Assembly: GCA_934667465.1 (NCBI GenBank)
Contig: CAKUMG010000087.1
Location: 1 to 11,930 of the forward strand
DNA: 11,930 nucleotides
Reading direction: 5' to 3'
From: an uncultured Actinoplanes sp.
Lineage (GTDB): Bacteria; Actinomycetota; Actinomycetes; Mycobacteriales; Micromonosporaceae
Position 1 is the stretch's first letter. Each line of letters starts with the position of its first letter. This document shows positions 6,009-11,930 of this stretch, in pieces. The notes under the pieces are model-generated. The model saw only the letters and a list, made by a program, of their open reading frames with translations. It did no database searches and was not told the DNA's origin. A program made the translations under genes and the position numbers.

Positions 6009-7067
6009 TCAGAACGCGTAGCGGATGCGCAGGTACGGCGTCCTGCGCTCGATCAGCTCGGTCAGCGCCGCCACGTAGCGGCCCTTCTCGCCGGTGCGAT
6101 AGCGGACGTTGAGGGCGCCGTTCTCCGAGCGCTTGGGCTGCTGCAGCCCCGGCTGCCAGAGGACGTCCTCGGCGCGGGGGTGCCAGCCGAGGTTGACCTC
6201 GTGCAGGTCGCGGTTGTGGGTCAGGAAGATGATCTCGGCGGCGAGTTGCTGCCTGGCGGCCGGGCCGATGCCGGCGTCGAGTTCGTCGAGCAGCGCGGAC
6301 CAGTCGGCCAGCCAGCCGTCGCGGACGACGACCGGGCTGAAGTTGACGTGGACCTCGTAGCCGGCGGCCACGAAGTCGTCGATGGCGGCGATGCGCTCGG
6401 CGATCGGGGAGGTGCGGATGTCGAGCAGCTTGGCGTCGCGCTGGGGCATGAGCGAGAAGCGGATCCTCGTACGGCCGTTGGGCGCCCAGTCGAGCAGATC
6501 GCGGTTCACGTGCTTGGTGGCGAAGCTGGCCTTGGCGTTCGGGATCCAGCGGAACAGCTCCACCAGGTCGCGGACGTTGTCGCTGATCCGGGCGTCGAGC
6601 GAGCAGTCCGAGTTCTCGCCGATGTCGTAGACCCACGCGTGCGGGTCGCACTCGTTCGGGGCGGGCTTGGTGCCCTGGCGGGCGGCGTGCCGCTGCACGT
6701 AGCCCGCGATCTTGTCGATGTTGGCGAACACCGTGATCGGGTTGCTGTAGCCCTTGCGGCGCGGCACGTAGCAGTACGCGCACGCCATGGCGCAGCCGTT
6801 GGCGGTGGACGGGGCGATGAAGTCCGCGGAGCGGCCGTTGGGGCGGGCGGTCAGCGACTTCTTGACGCCCAGGACCAGGGCCTCCTGCTTGATCCGGACC
6901 CAGCGGCGCACGTTGGTCTCGTCGCCGTAGAGCTCGGGGATGCGGTTGTGGCTCTCGATCTCGACGAGCGAAGCGGAAGGCCAGCGCGCCAGGATCTCGC
7001 GGCCGCGGGGCAGCTCGGCGGCGGCCGGCTCGACGTAGATGCGGCGGATGTCCAGCAACGAGCTCAT
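6009..7067 (-). CDS. Spore photoproduct lyase family radical SAM protein
   Basis: A 352-residue radical SAM enzyme resembling SplB, which directly reverses the UV-induced spore photoproduct (a methylene-bridged thymine dimer) using a 5'-deoxyadenosyl radical. The 4Fe-4S cluster motif CxxxCxxC is present as CAMACAYC (Cys92, Cys96, Cys99), followed by a tyrosine (Tyr100) as in SplB. NSDCSLD places Cys155 where SplB has its conserved hydrogen-donating cysteine, and the following region (DLVELFRWIPNAKASFATKH, then NGRTRIRFSL) aligns in order with SplB by eye. This argues for a lyase-type reaction, but actinobacterial members of the family are not all proven to act on spore photoproduct. ATG 7067 overlaps the stop of the upstream efflux pump gene (ATGA), indicating translational coupling. 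The propeller gene follows 35 bases later. Confidence 0.85.
   Translation of the reverse strand: MSSLLDIRRIYVEPAAAELPRGREILARWPSASLVEIESHNRIPELYGDETNVRRWVRIKQEALVLGVKKSLTARPNGRSADFIAPSTANGCAMACAYCYVPRRKGYSNPITVFANIDKIAGYVQRHAARQGTKPAPNECDPHAWVYDIGENSDCSLDARISDNVRDLVELFRWIPNAKASFATKHVNRDLLDWAPNGRTRIRFSLMPQRDAKLLDIRTSPIAERIAAIDDFVAAGYEVHVNFSPVVVRDGWLADWSALLDELDAGIGPAARQQLAAEIIFLTHNRDLHEVNLGWHPRAEDVLWQPGLQQPKRSENGALNVRYRTGEKGRYVAALTELIERRTPYLRIRYAF
7064..7067 (-). other. ATGA start/stop overlap coupling the pump and lyase genes
   Basis: On the minus strand the TGA of the MFS gene (7066-7064) and the ATG of the radical SAM gene (7067-7065) share bases in ATGA. Terminating ribosomes can re-initiate, so the two proteins are probably made from one mRNA at linked levels. 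Confidence 0.85.
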
Positions 7068-8476
7068 GAGTTGATCAACGCCGGTTCCGGGGGCTCGATG
7101 CGGGCGGCGGTGGCGCGCGCCCGCGCGGTCGTGGTGAGCAGGGCCAGGGTGAGGACGGTCAGCCCGCAGCCGAACATGATCCACCAGCCGGTGTGCGACG
7201 CCTCGGCGAAGGAGCGCCCGTTCAGCCCGGAGACGACGGCCGCGCCGATCACCGCGACGCCGATCGCGCTGCCGACCTGGCGGCTGGTGGAGGTGATCGC
7301 GGCCGCGACGCCGGCCCGGCTGCGGGGCATGCCGGAGACGGCGGTGTTCGTGATCGGGGCGTTGACCATGCCGAAGCCGAAACCGAAGACCACGTACGCC
7401 GCGGCGAGCAGCCAGGCCGGCGTCGTCGCCGTGAGCTGGGTGAGCGGGAGCATCGCCAGCGCCATCGCGGACCCGGCGAGGATCAGCGGCAGGCGCGGCC
7501 CCCGGCTGCCCACGATGCGCCCGGCGATCGGCGCGGTGACCGCTGTCGTGAGCGCCATCGGCAGCGTGTAGAGGCCGGCGTGCAGCGGGGTGAGCCCCCG
7601 CACGTCCTGCAGGTAGATCGCGTTGAGGAACAGGAACCCGCCGAGCGTGCCGAACGCGCACAGCGCGATCAGGCTCGCGCCGGAGAACGGCACACTGCGG
7701 AACACGCCGAGGTCCAGCAGCGGTTCGGCATGCCGGTTCTCGTACGGGATCAGCGTCGCGAGCGCCGCGGCGGCCGCGGCGAAGCAGGCCAGGATGACCG
7801 GGTGCGACCAGCCCAGGTTCGGGCCCTCGATGATCCCGCAGACGAGCGACGCGAGCAGGATCAGCACGAGCAGCTGCCCCATGGGGTCGAGCCCGCGGGC
7901 CCGCGGGGCGCGCGACTCGGGCACGAACAGCGCGCAGAGCACGATGGCGGCGATGCCGATCGGCACGTTGATCCAGAAGATGGACCGCCAGCCGAACGTG
8001 TCGACCAGGAAGCCGCCGAGCACCGGGCCGAGCGCCATGCTCACGCCGACGACGCCGCCCCAGACGCCGATGGCCCGGGCGCGCTCGCGGGGCTCGGTGA
8101 ACGTGTTCGTGATGATCGAGAGCGCGACCGGGTTGAGCATCGAGCCGCCGACCGCCTGCAGCGCCCGGAACGCGATCAGCCAGCCGAGGCTCGGCGCGAC
8201 GCTGCACAGCAGGGAGCCGATGCTGAAGAGCGCGAGCCCGATCTGGAACACCCGGCGCCGCCCGACCCGGTCGGCGGTGGAGCCGGAGAGCACGAGCAGG
8301 CTCGCCAGGACCAGGGTGTACGCGTCGATCACCCACTGCAGCCCGGACACCGACGCGTCGAACTCGTCGCGCAGCGAGGGCAGCGCGAGGTTCACGATCG
8401 TGGTGTCCAGGCCGACGATGAACAGGCTGAGACAGCAGATCGCCAGGATCAGCACGCGGCGGCGCGAGGTGGTCAC
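7064..8476 (-). CDS. DHA2-family (EmrB/QacA type) MFS efflux transporter
   Basis: A 470-residue integral membrane protein, of the length and pattern of 14-helix proton-driven drug antiporters. Seen: LDTTIVNLALPSL in helix 1 (about residues 23-35, the DHA2 D1-type motif); GSTADRVGRRR between helices 2 and 3 (motif A, about 65-75); RALQAVGGSMLNP in helix 4 (motif B); and GVSMALGPVLGGFL in helix 5 (motif C, antiporter signature). The substrate cannot be read. The start is GTG 8474-8476. No nearby ATG is in frame and no convincing Shine-Dalgarno precedes it, but TAGACA (8488-8483) ends six bases upstream, compatible with a leaderless mRNA. It is the first gene of an apparent operon with the photoproduct-lyase-like and propeller genes, and is divergent from the PRC-barrel gene. 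Confidence 0.92.
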   Translation of the reverse strand: MTTSRRRVLILAICCLSLFIVGLDTTIVNLALPSLRDEFDASVSGLQWVIDAYTLVLASLLVLSGSTADRVGRRRVFQIGLALFSIGSLLCSVAPSLGWLIAFRALQAVGGSMLNPVALSIITNTFTEPRERARAIGVWGGVVGVSMALGPVLGGFLVDTFGWRSIFWINVPIGIAAIVLCALFVPESRAPRARGLDPMGQLLVLILLASLVCGIIEGPNLGWSHPVILACFAAAAAALATLIPYENRHAEPLLDLGVFRSVPFSGASLIALCAFGTLGGFLFLNAIYLQDVRGLTPLHAGLYTLPMALTTAVTAPIAGRIVGSRGPRLPLILAGSAMALAMLPLTQLTATTPAWLLAAAYVVFGFGFGMVNAPITNTAVSGMPRSRAGVAAAITSTSRQVGSAIGVAVIGAAVVSGLNGRSFAEASHTGWWIMFGCGLTVLTLALLTTTARARATAARIEPPEPALINS

Positions 8477-8501
8477 CCGGCATGTCTACCCCCGCTACCG
8501 G

Positions 8502-8512
8502 TGCATGATGCA
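8502..8512. promoter_or_regulatory. Small inverted repeat upstream of the MFS operon
   Basis: TGCATGATGCA is a perfect inverted repeat (5-bp arms, 1-base centre) about 25 bases upstream of the pump's GTG start, around the expected -35 position. It could be a repressor or activator site, but it is short and no regulator gene lies next to this operon. Confidence 0.3.
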
Positions 8513-8598
8513 GCATTCCGGGCGTCGGCTCGCTCACACCGCGCACGTTTACCCTGATCAACGCGGTTTGCACTGTCTGGTTCCCGGCAGATCCCGTG

Positions 8599-8623
8599 GT
8601 TTGTCCGCCTCCTCAGCGGACAT
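8599..8623 (+). promoter_or_regulatory. Candidate stress-sigma (SigB/SigF-like) promoter of the PRC-barrel gene
   Basis: GTTT (8599-8602, within GGTTT) and GGACAT (8618-8623) are separated by 15 bases. Actinobacterial SigB/SigF-type promoters have GTTT, 14-17 bases, then GGGTAT. The -35 is perfect and the -10 matches four of six. The site coincides with a 7-bp inverted repeat, TGTCCGC/GCGGACA (8602-8608/8616-8622), which could be an alternative explanation. Confidence 0.3.
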
Positions 8624-8648
8624 GTCCAAGGAAGTCCCACAACCCCTC

Positions 8649-8655
8649 GGGAGGG
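8649..8655 (+). promoter_or_regulatory. Ribosome binding site of the PRC-barrel gene
   Basis: GGGAGGG ends seven bases before ATG 8663. It is the strongest Shine-Dalgarno in the window and fixes the start. Confidence 0.75.
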
Positions 8656-8662
8656 CAGGCCC

Positions 8663-9472
8663 ATGGACATCCCCCAGCTCTACGGCCGGACCGTCTACGA
8701 CTCGGACGGCGACAAGGTCGGCACGATCGACGAGGTCTACCTGGACGCGCAGACCGGTGACCCGGAGTGGCTCGCGGTCAAGACCGGGCTCTTCGGCCTC
8801 AAGCAGTCGTTCGTGCCGCTGCGGGGCGCCGAGATCGGCACCGACCGCGTCGTCGTGCCGTTCGACAAGGCCCGCGTGAAGGACGCCCCCAAGATCGACC
8901 CGGACGGCCAGCTGTCGCACCGCGAGGAGGACGAGCTGTACACGTACTACGGCTACGCCTCCACCGACGGCAACGTGACCGGCGACGCCACGGCCCGCCA
9001 TGCGGAGCGGACCACGACGACCGAGACGCGCGGCTCGGCGGCCGGCGGCCATGCGGAGACCCGCGGCCGGACGGAGAGCCGGGACACCAACCGCGGCGAC
9101 GACGCGATGACCCGCTCGGAGGAGCGCCTCGTCGGCGGCACCCGCACCGAGGAGGCCGGCAAGGCCCGCCTGCGCAAGTACGTCGTGACCGAGCAGGAGC
9201 AGGTCACCGTCCCGGTCCAGCGCGAGGAGGTCCGTCTCGAGCGCGAGCCGATCACCGACGCCAACCGCGGCCCCGCCACCGCCGGCCCGGACATCACCGA
9301 GAGCGAGCACGAGGTGACGTTGCGGGCCGAGCGTCCCGTGGTCGACACCGAGGCGGTCCCGGTCGAGCGCGTGCGCCTCGGCAAGGAGACCGTGACCGAC
9401 GAGGAGCGCGTCAGCGGCGAGGTCCGCAAGGAGCGCATCGACTACGACGGCCCGGGCCGCGACCGGTCCTGA
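8663..9472 (+). CDS. PRC-barrel and DUF2382 (YsnF/AvaK-like) domain stress protein
   Basis: A 269-residue soluble, highly charged protein. The N-terminal PRC-barrel (about residues 3-80) shows LYGRTVYDSDGDKVGTIDEV and the WLAVKTGLFGLKQSFVPL beta segment typical of the family. A Thr/Arg/Gly-rich, probably disordered linker follows (about 100-148). The C-terminal DUF2382 domain (about 150-262) has SEERLVGGTRTEEAGKARLR, VTVPVQREEVRLEREPI and a second similar half, LRAERPVVDTEAVPVERVRL. Proteins with this architecture are common in actinobacteria and cyanobacteria and are generally linked to general stress, but no biochemical activity is established from sequence. A strong ribosome site precedes ATG 8663. 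Upstream is a possible stress-sigma promoter; downstream, a 17-bp hairpin begins 16 bases after the stop. Confidence 0.9.
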   Translation: MDIPQLYGRTVYDSDGDKVGTIDEVYLDAQTGDPEWLAVKTGLFGLKQSFVPLRGAEIGTDRVVVPFDKARVKDAPKIDPDGQLSHREEDELYTYYGYASTDGNVTGDATARHAERTTTTETRGSAAGGHAETRGRTESRDTNRGDDAMTRSEERLVGGTRTEEAGKARLRKYVVTEQEQVTVPVQREEVRLEREPITDANRGPATAGPDITESEHEVTLRAERPVVDTEAVPVERVRLGKETVTDEERVSGEVRKERIDYDGPGRDRS

Positions 9473-9487
9473 CCACTCACGCACGTC

Positions 9488-9543
9488 GCCCGGGGTGGCT
9501 TCGCGGTTTGGACGCGTCAGCGGCCAGCGAAGTCACCTCGGGC
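9488..9543 (+). terminator. Strong hairpin (17-bp stem) after the PRC-barrel gene
   Basis: Bases 9488-9504 pair with 9527-9543 over 17 consecutive positions (15 Watson-Crick, two G-T wobbles; core TGGCTTCGC with GCGAAGTCA), with a 22-base loop. It begins 16 bases after the PRC-barrel stop, so a rho-independent terminator without a U-tract is the simplest reading. Its last three bases overlap the start of the 50-bp repeat copy at 9541. The glgX promoter would have to lie downstream. Confidence 0.65.
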
Positions 9544-9590
9544 CCTCGGCGTGAGCGACGGTCCGCACCCCCCACTTACCTACGACATCG
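9541..9590 (+). repeat. 50-bp repeat, left copy, upstream of glgX
   Basis: Bases 9541-9590 match the reverse complement of 11836-11885 at 43 of 50 positions without gaps. Conserved blocks are GGCCCTCGGCG, GAGCGACGGTCCG and CTACGACATC. The mismatches fall at 9552, 9566, 9569, 9576, 9577, 9579 and 9590. Six of the seven fall on first or second codon positions of the only frame giving similar peptides, so coding conservation is unlikely. Together the two copies bracket glgX. I do not recognise the family. Confidence 0.85.
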
Positions 9591-9706
9591 CCTTTGATTT
9601 GTGAAAACAGCGCGTCCTACCCATGACGAACCGGCGACGAACCCCTTTCGCTCTGTGATTTTATTCCGGCCCGCCGCGCCTGCGCGCGACCCACAGAACT
9701 GGTCTG
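9591..9706 (+). promoter_or_regulatory. AT-richer leader and probable promoter region of glgX
   Basis: Between the left repeat copy and the glgX start the base composition drops to its most AT-rich in the window (notably 9591-9610 and 9652-9666). Candidate elements are TTGATT (9594-9599) with TACCCAT 18 bases later (9618-9624), and a TTTTATT block at 9658-9664. None is convincing alone. No Shine-Dalgarno is visible before either glgX start. Confidence 0.3.
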
Positions 9707-11830
9707 ATGTACGCCATGAAGATCTGGCCGGGGAACCCCTACCCGCTCGGCGCCACATACGACGGCGGCGGCACCAACTTTGCTCTGTTCTCCGAGGTCG
9801 CCACGCGTGTCGAGCTGTGCCTGTTCGACGACGACGGCACCGAGACGCGCATCGACCTGCCCGAGCGTGAGGCGCTCGTCTGGCACGGCTACCTTCCGCG
9901 CGTCGTGCCCGGCCAGCGTTACGGCTACCGCGTGCACGGCCCGAACGACCCCGGCCAGGGTCTGCGCTGCAACCCCGCGAAGCTGCTGCTCGACCCGTAC
10001 GCGAAGGCGATCGAGGGGCACAACGAGTGGAACAACGCGCTGTTCTCCTACGACTTCAACGACCCGGGCAGCCCCAACGACGAGGACTCCGCGCCGTACG
10101 CGATGCGCTCCGTCGTGGTGAACCCGTGGTTCGACTGGGGTAACGACCGGCCGCTGCGGATCCCCATGTACGAGACCGTGATCTACGAGGCGCACGTCAA
10201 GGGCATGACCCAGGCGCACCCGCGGGTGCCCGAGGACGTCCGCGGCACGTACTCCGGTCTCGCCCACCCCGAGATGATCAAACACTTCAAGGAACTCGGG
10301 GTCACGGCCGTCGAGCTGATGCCGGTGCACCAGTTCGTCCACGACAGCACGCTCATGGACAAGGGGCTGTCGAACTACTGGGGCTACAACACGATCGGCT
10401 TCTTCGCCCCGCACAACGACTACTCGTCGTTCGGCGGGCGCGGCGGGCAGGTCCAGGAATTCAAGTCGATGGTCAAGGCGCTGCACGCGGCCGGCATCGA
10501 GGTCATCCTGGACGTGGTCTACAACCACACCGCCGAGGGCAACCACATGGGCCCGACGCTGTCGTTCCGCGGCATCGACAACCCGGCCTACTACCGGCTC
10601 GTCGACGAGGACAAGCAGTTCTACTACGACACGACCGGCACCGGGAACAGCCTCAACGTCCGGCACCACGAGTCGCTGCGGCTGATCATGGACTCGCTGC
10701 GCTACTGGGTGACCGAGATGCACGTCGACGGGTTCCGCTTCGACCTCGCGTCGGCGCTGGCCCGCGAGTTCCACGAGGTCAACCGGCTGGCCGCGTTCTT
10801 CGACCTGGTCAACCAGGACCCGGTGGTGAGCCAGGTCAAGCTGATCGCCGAGCCGTGGGACGTCGGCGACGGCGGTTACCAGGTCGGTGGCTTCCCGCCG
10901 CTCTGGACCGAGTGGAACGGCAAGTACCGCGACAGCGTCCGCGACTTCTGGCGCGGCGAGCCGTCCAGCCTGGGCGAGTTCGCGTCGCGCTTCACCGGCT
11001 CCTCGGACCTGTACGAGATCGACGGCCGCCGGCCGATCGCGAGCATCAACTTCGTCACCGCACACGACGGCTTCACGCTGACCGACCTGGTGTCCTACAA
11101 CGAGAAGCACAACGAGGCCAACGGCGAGGACAACCGCGACGGCGAGAGCCACAACCGTTCCTGGAACAGCGGCGCGGAGGGCCCCACCGACGACCCGGAG
11201 ATCAACCGGCTGCGGGCGCGGCAGCAGCGCAACTTCCTGGCCACGCTGCTGCTCAGCCAGGGCGTGCCGATGGTCGCGCACGGTGACGAGCTCGGCCGCA
11301 CGCAGGGTGGCAACAACAACGTCTACGCCCAGGACAACGAGCTGAGCTGGATCGACTGGGAGGAGGCGCGCCATCACGATGTGCTGTCCAAGTTCACCAG
11401 CAGCCTGACGAAGCTGCGCGCCGAGCACCCGATCTTCCGCCGCCGCCGGTTCTTCACCGGGGAGCCGGCGAACGACGAGTCGCTGCCGGACATTGCGTGG
11501 CTGCGCCGCGACGGCGAGCCGATGACGCCGGAGGACTGGAACGAGCGGTCCGGCATGACGATGACGGTGTTCCTCAACGGGCACGGCATCCCGGAGACCG
11601 ACGCGCTCGGCGAGAAGATCGTCGACGACTCGTTCCTGGTGCTGTTCAACCCGCTGGGGGAGCAGGTGACGTTCACGCTGCCGCGCGACGAGTACGGCGC
11701 GTCGTGGGACAAGGTGGTCGACACGGCCGATCCGCTGCTCGCCATCCACGACATCACGGTCAAGGCGGGCGGCCTGCTCGACGTCACCGGTCACGCGATG
11801 GTGGTCCTGCGGAGTCGTTACAGAGCGTAA
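9707..11830 (+). CDS. glgX: Glycogen debranching enzyme GlgX (isoamylase-type, GH13)
   Basis: A 707-residue cytoplasmic enzyme that cleaves alpha-1,6 branch points of glycogen limit dextrins, feeding glycogen breakdown and, in actinobacteria, trehalose formation. An N-terminal CBM48 domain (about residues 5-110) contains PYPLGATYDGGGTNFALFSE. The GH13 barrel shows region I DVVYNH (269-274), region II GFRFDLASA with nucleophile Asp346, region III AEPWD with acid/base Glu382, and region IV TAHDGF with His453-Asp454. GGNNNVYAQDNELSWIDWE and a C-terminal beta domain follow, so it is full length. Start: ATG 9707 gives MYAMKIWPG; many relatives begin directly at the M-x-x-WPG block, so ATG 9716 is an equally good choice. 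Neither has a Shine-Dalgarno. The TAA stop at 11828-11830 lies six bases before the inverted copy of the 50-bp repeat found upstream. Confidence 0.96.
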   Translation: MYAMKIWPGNPYPLGATYDGGGTNFALFSEVATRVELCLFDDDGTETRIDLPEREALVWHGYLPRVVPGQRYGYRVHGPNDPGQGLRCNPAKLLLDPYAKAIEGHNEWNNALFSYDFNDPGSPNDEDSAPYAMRSVVVNPWFDWGNDRPLRIPMYETVIYEAHVKGMTQAHPRVPEDVRGTYSGLAHPEMIKHFKELGVTAVELMPVHQFVHDSTLMDKGLSNYWGYNTIGFFAPHNDYSSFGGRGGQVQEFKSMVKALHAAGIEVILDVVYNHTAEGNHMGPTLSFRGIDNPAYYRLVDEDKQFYYDTTGTGNSLNVRHHESLRLIMDSLRYWVTEMHVDGFRFDLASALAREFHEVNRLAAFFDLVNQDPVVSQVKLIAEPWDVGDGGYQVGGFPPLWTEWNGKYRDSVRDFWRGEPSSLGEFASRFTGSSDLYEIDGRRPIASINFVTAHDGFTLTDLVSYNEKHNEANGEDNRDGESHNRSWNSGAEGPTDDPEINRLRARQQRNFLATLLLSQGVPMVAHGDELGRTQGGNNNVYAQDNELSWIDWEEARHHDVLSKFTSSLTKLRAEHPIFRRRRFFTGEPANDESLPDIAWLRRDGEPMTPEDWNERSGMTMTVFLNGHGIPETDALGEKIVDDSFLVLFNPLGEQVTFTLPRDEYGASWDKVVDTADPLLAIHDITVKAGGLLDVTGHAMVVLRSRYRA

Positions 11831-11835
11831 AAAGC

Positions 11836-11885
11836 GGATGTCGTAGCTGGGTGGGGTGTACGGACCGTCGCTCCCGCCGAGGGCC
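11836..11885 (-). repeat. 50-bp repeat, right copy (inverted), downstream of glgX
   Basis: The reverse complement of these bases matches 9541-9590 at 43 of 50 positions. It begins six bases after the glgX stop. Read on its own strand, a hairpin (11891-11930) lies five bases upstream of the repeat, as a hairpin also lies directly upstream of the left copy. Confidence 0.85.
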
Positions 11886-11890
11886 GCACG

Positions 11891-11930
11891 ACTCGAACCA
11901 GGCGCCTGGCGGCGCCAGAACGGTTCGAGT
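11891..11930. terminator. Hairpin at the window edge, probable glgX terminator
   Basis: ACTCGAACC (11891-11899) pairs perfectly with GGTTCGAGT (11922-11930). Inside it GGCGCC (11901-11906) pairs with GGCGCC (11911-11916) around a TGGC loop. The structure lies 60 bases after the glgX stop and may extend past the window. A U-tract, if any, is not visible. It resembles a terminator; the T-loop-like TTCGAGT is coincidental. Confidence 0.6.

Noticed and set aside
9542..9601. The 50-bp repeats as coding remnants: both copies can be read as similar peptides (ALGxSDGPxxPPxYDIxF)
   Set aside because: Six of seven mismatches fall at first or second codon positions in that frame, opposite to protein conservation, and neither copy lies in a supported gene.
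9470..9604. Selenocysteine read-through of the PRC-barrel TGA: the frame stays open for 43 more codons and a strong hairpin lies downstream, with selB in the same window
   Set aside because: The added codons lack the strong third-position G/C bias of true genes here, the hairpin is placed further from the UGA than in known bacterial SECIS elements, and the PRC/DUF2382 protein is complete at the TGA. A terminator explains the hairpin.
9617..11794. A 725-codon open frame on the minus strand, antisense to nearly all of glgX, running on into the right repeat copy
   Set aside because: It is the mirror of a strongly G/C-biased gene, which removes stop codons on the opposite strand. The product is low-complexity Val/Arg/Asp-rich with no domain, while glgX has all its catalytic motifs.
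11891..11930. A tRNA gene suggested by GGTTCGAGT, which looks like a T-loop
   Set aside because: The motif is one arm of a perfect inverted repeat, and no acceptor stem, D-arm or anticodon arm can be drawn on either strand within the window.

Overview
The window is very GC-rich DNA with strong G/C preference at third codon positions, and its genes are densely packed on both strands. GC content, protein families and codon use point to a high-GC actinobacterium. A sporulating, Actinoplanes/Micromonospora-like organism is my best guess, but it is inferred from gene content and not proven by any marker gene. No rRNA, tRNA, CRISPR array, insertion sequence or transposase was seen, and no gap between genes exceeds 240 bases.

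Layout, left to right. Bases 1-894 hold the 3' part of selB (selenocysteine-specific elongation factor), interrupted by a four-copy 30-bp tandem repeat and ending in a three-copy 18-bp repeat. It converges on a TetR-family repressor gene (935-1459, minus). That gene is divergent from a secreted CocE/X-Pro-peptidase-like alpha/beta hydrolase (1575-3140, plus). A perfect 18-bp palindrome lies in the divergent gap, on top of the predicted tetR promoter, so autoregulation is likely. After a GC hairpin comes a minus-strand luciferase-like flavin/F420 oxidoreductase (3190-4071), divergent from a RibD-C/dihydrofolate-reductase-like protein (4166-4747). The latter overlaps, tail to tail, a minus-strand beta-propeller protein of unknown function (4726-5973).

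Bases 4726-8476 look like one minus-strand operon: a DHA2-type 14-TM efflux pump, then a spore-photoproduct-lyase-family radical SAM protein whose ATG overlaps the pump's stop (ATGA), then the propeller protein 35 bases further on. Divergent from it is a PRC-barrel plus DUF2382 (YsnF/AvaK-type) stress protein (8663-9472), and then glgX (9707-11830), the glycogen debranching enzyme. Photoproduct repair, a general-stress barrel protein and glycogen mobilisation side by side suggest a stress/dormancy flavour, but this is inference from neighbourhood only.

The least expected structure is non-coding. A 50-bp sequence just upstream of glgX (9541-9590) recurs in inverted orientation just downstream of it (11836-11885) with 43 of 50 identical bases, and each copy has a strong hairpin at the same end. 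glgX is therefore bracketed by a hairpin-plus-50-mer cassette in inverted orientation. I do not recognise this element.
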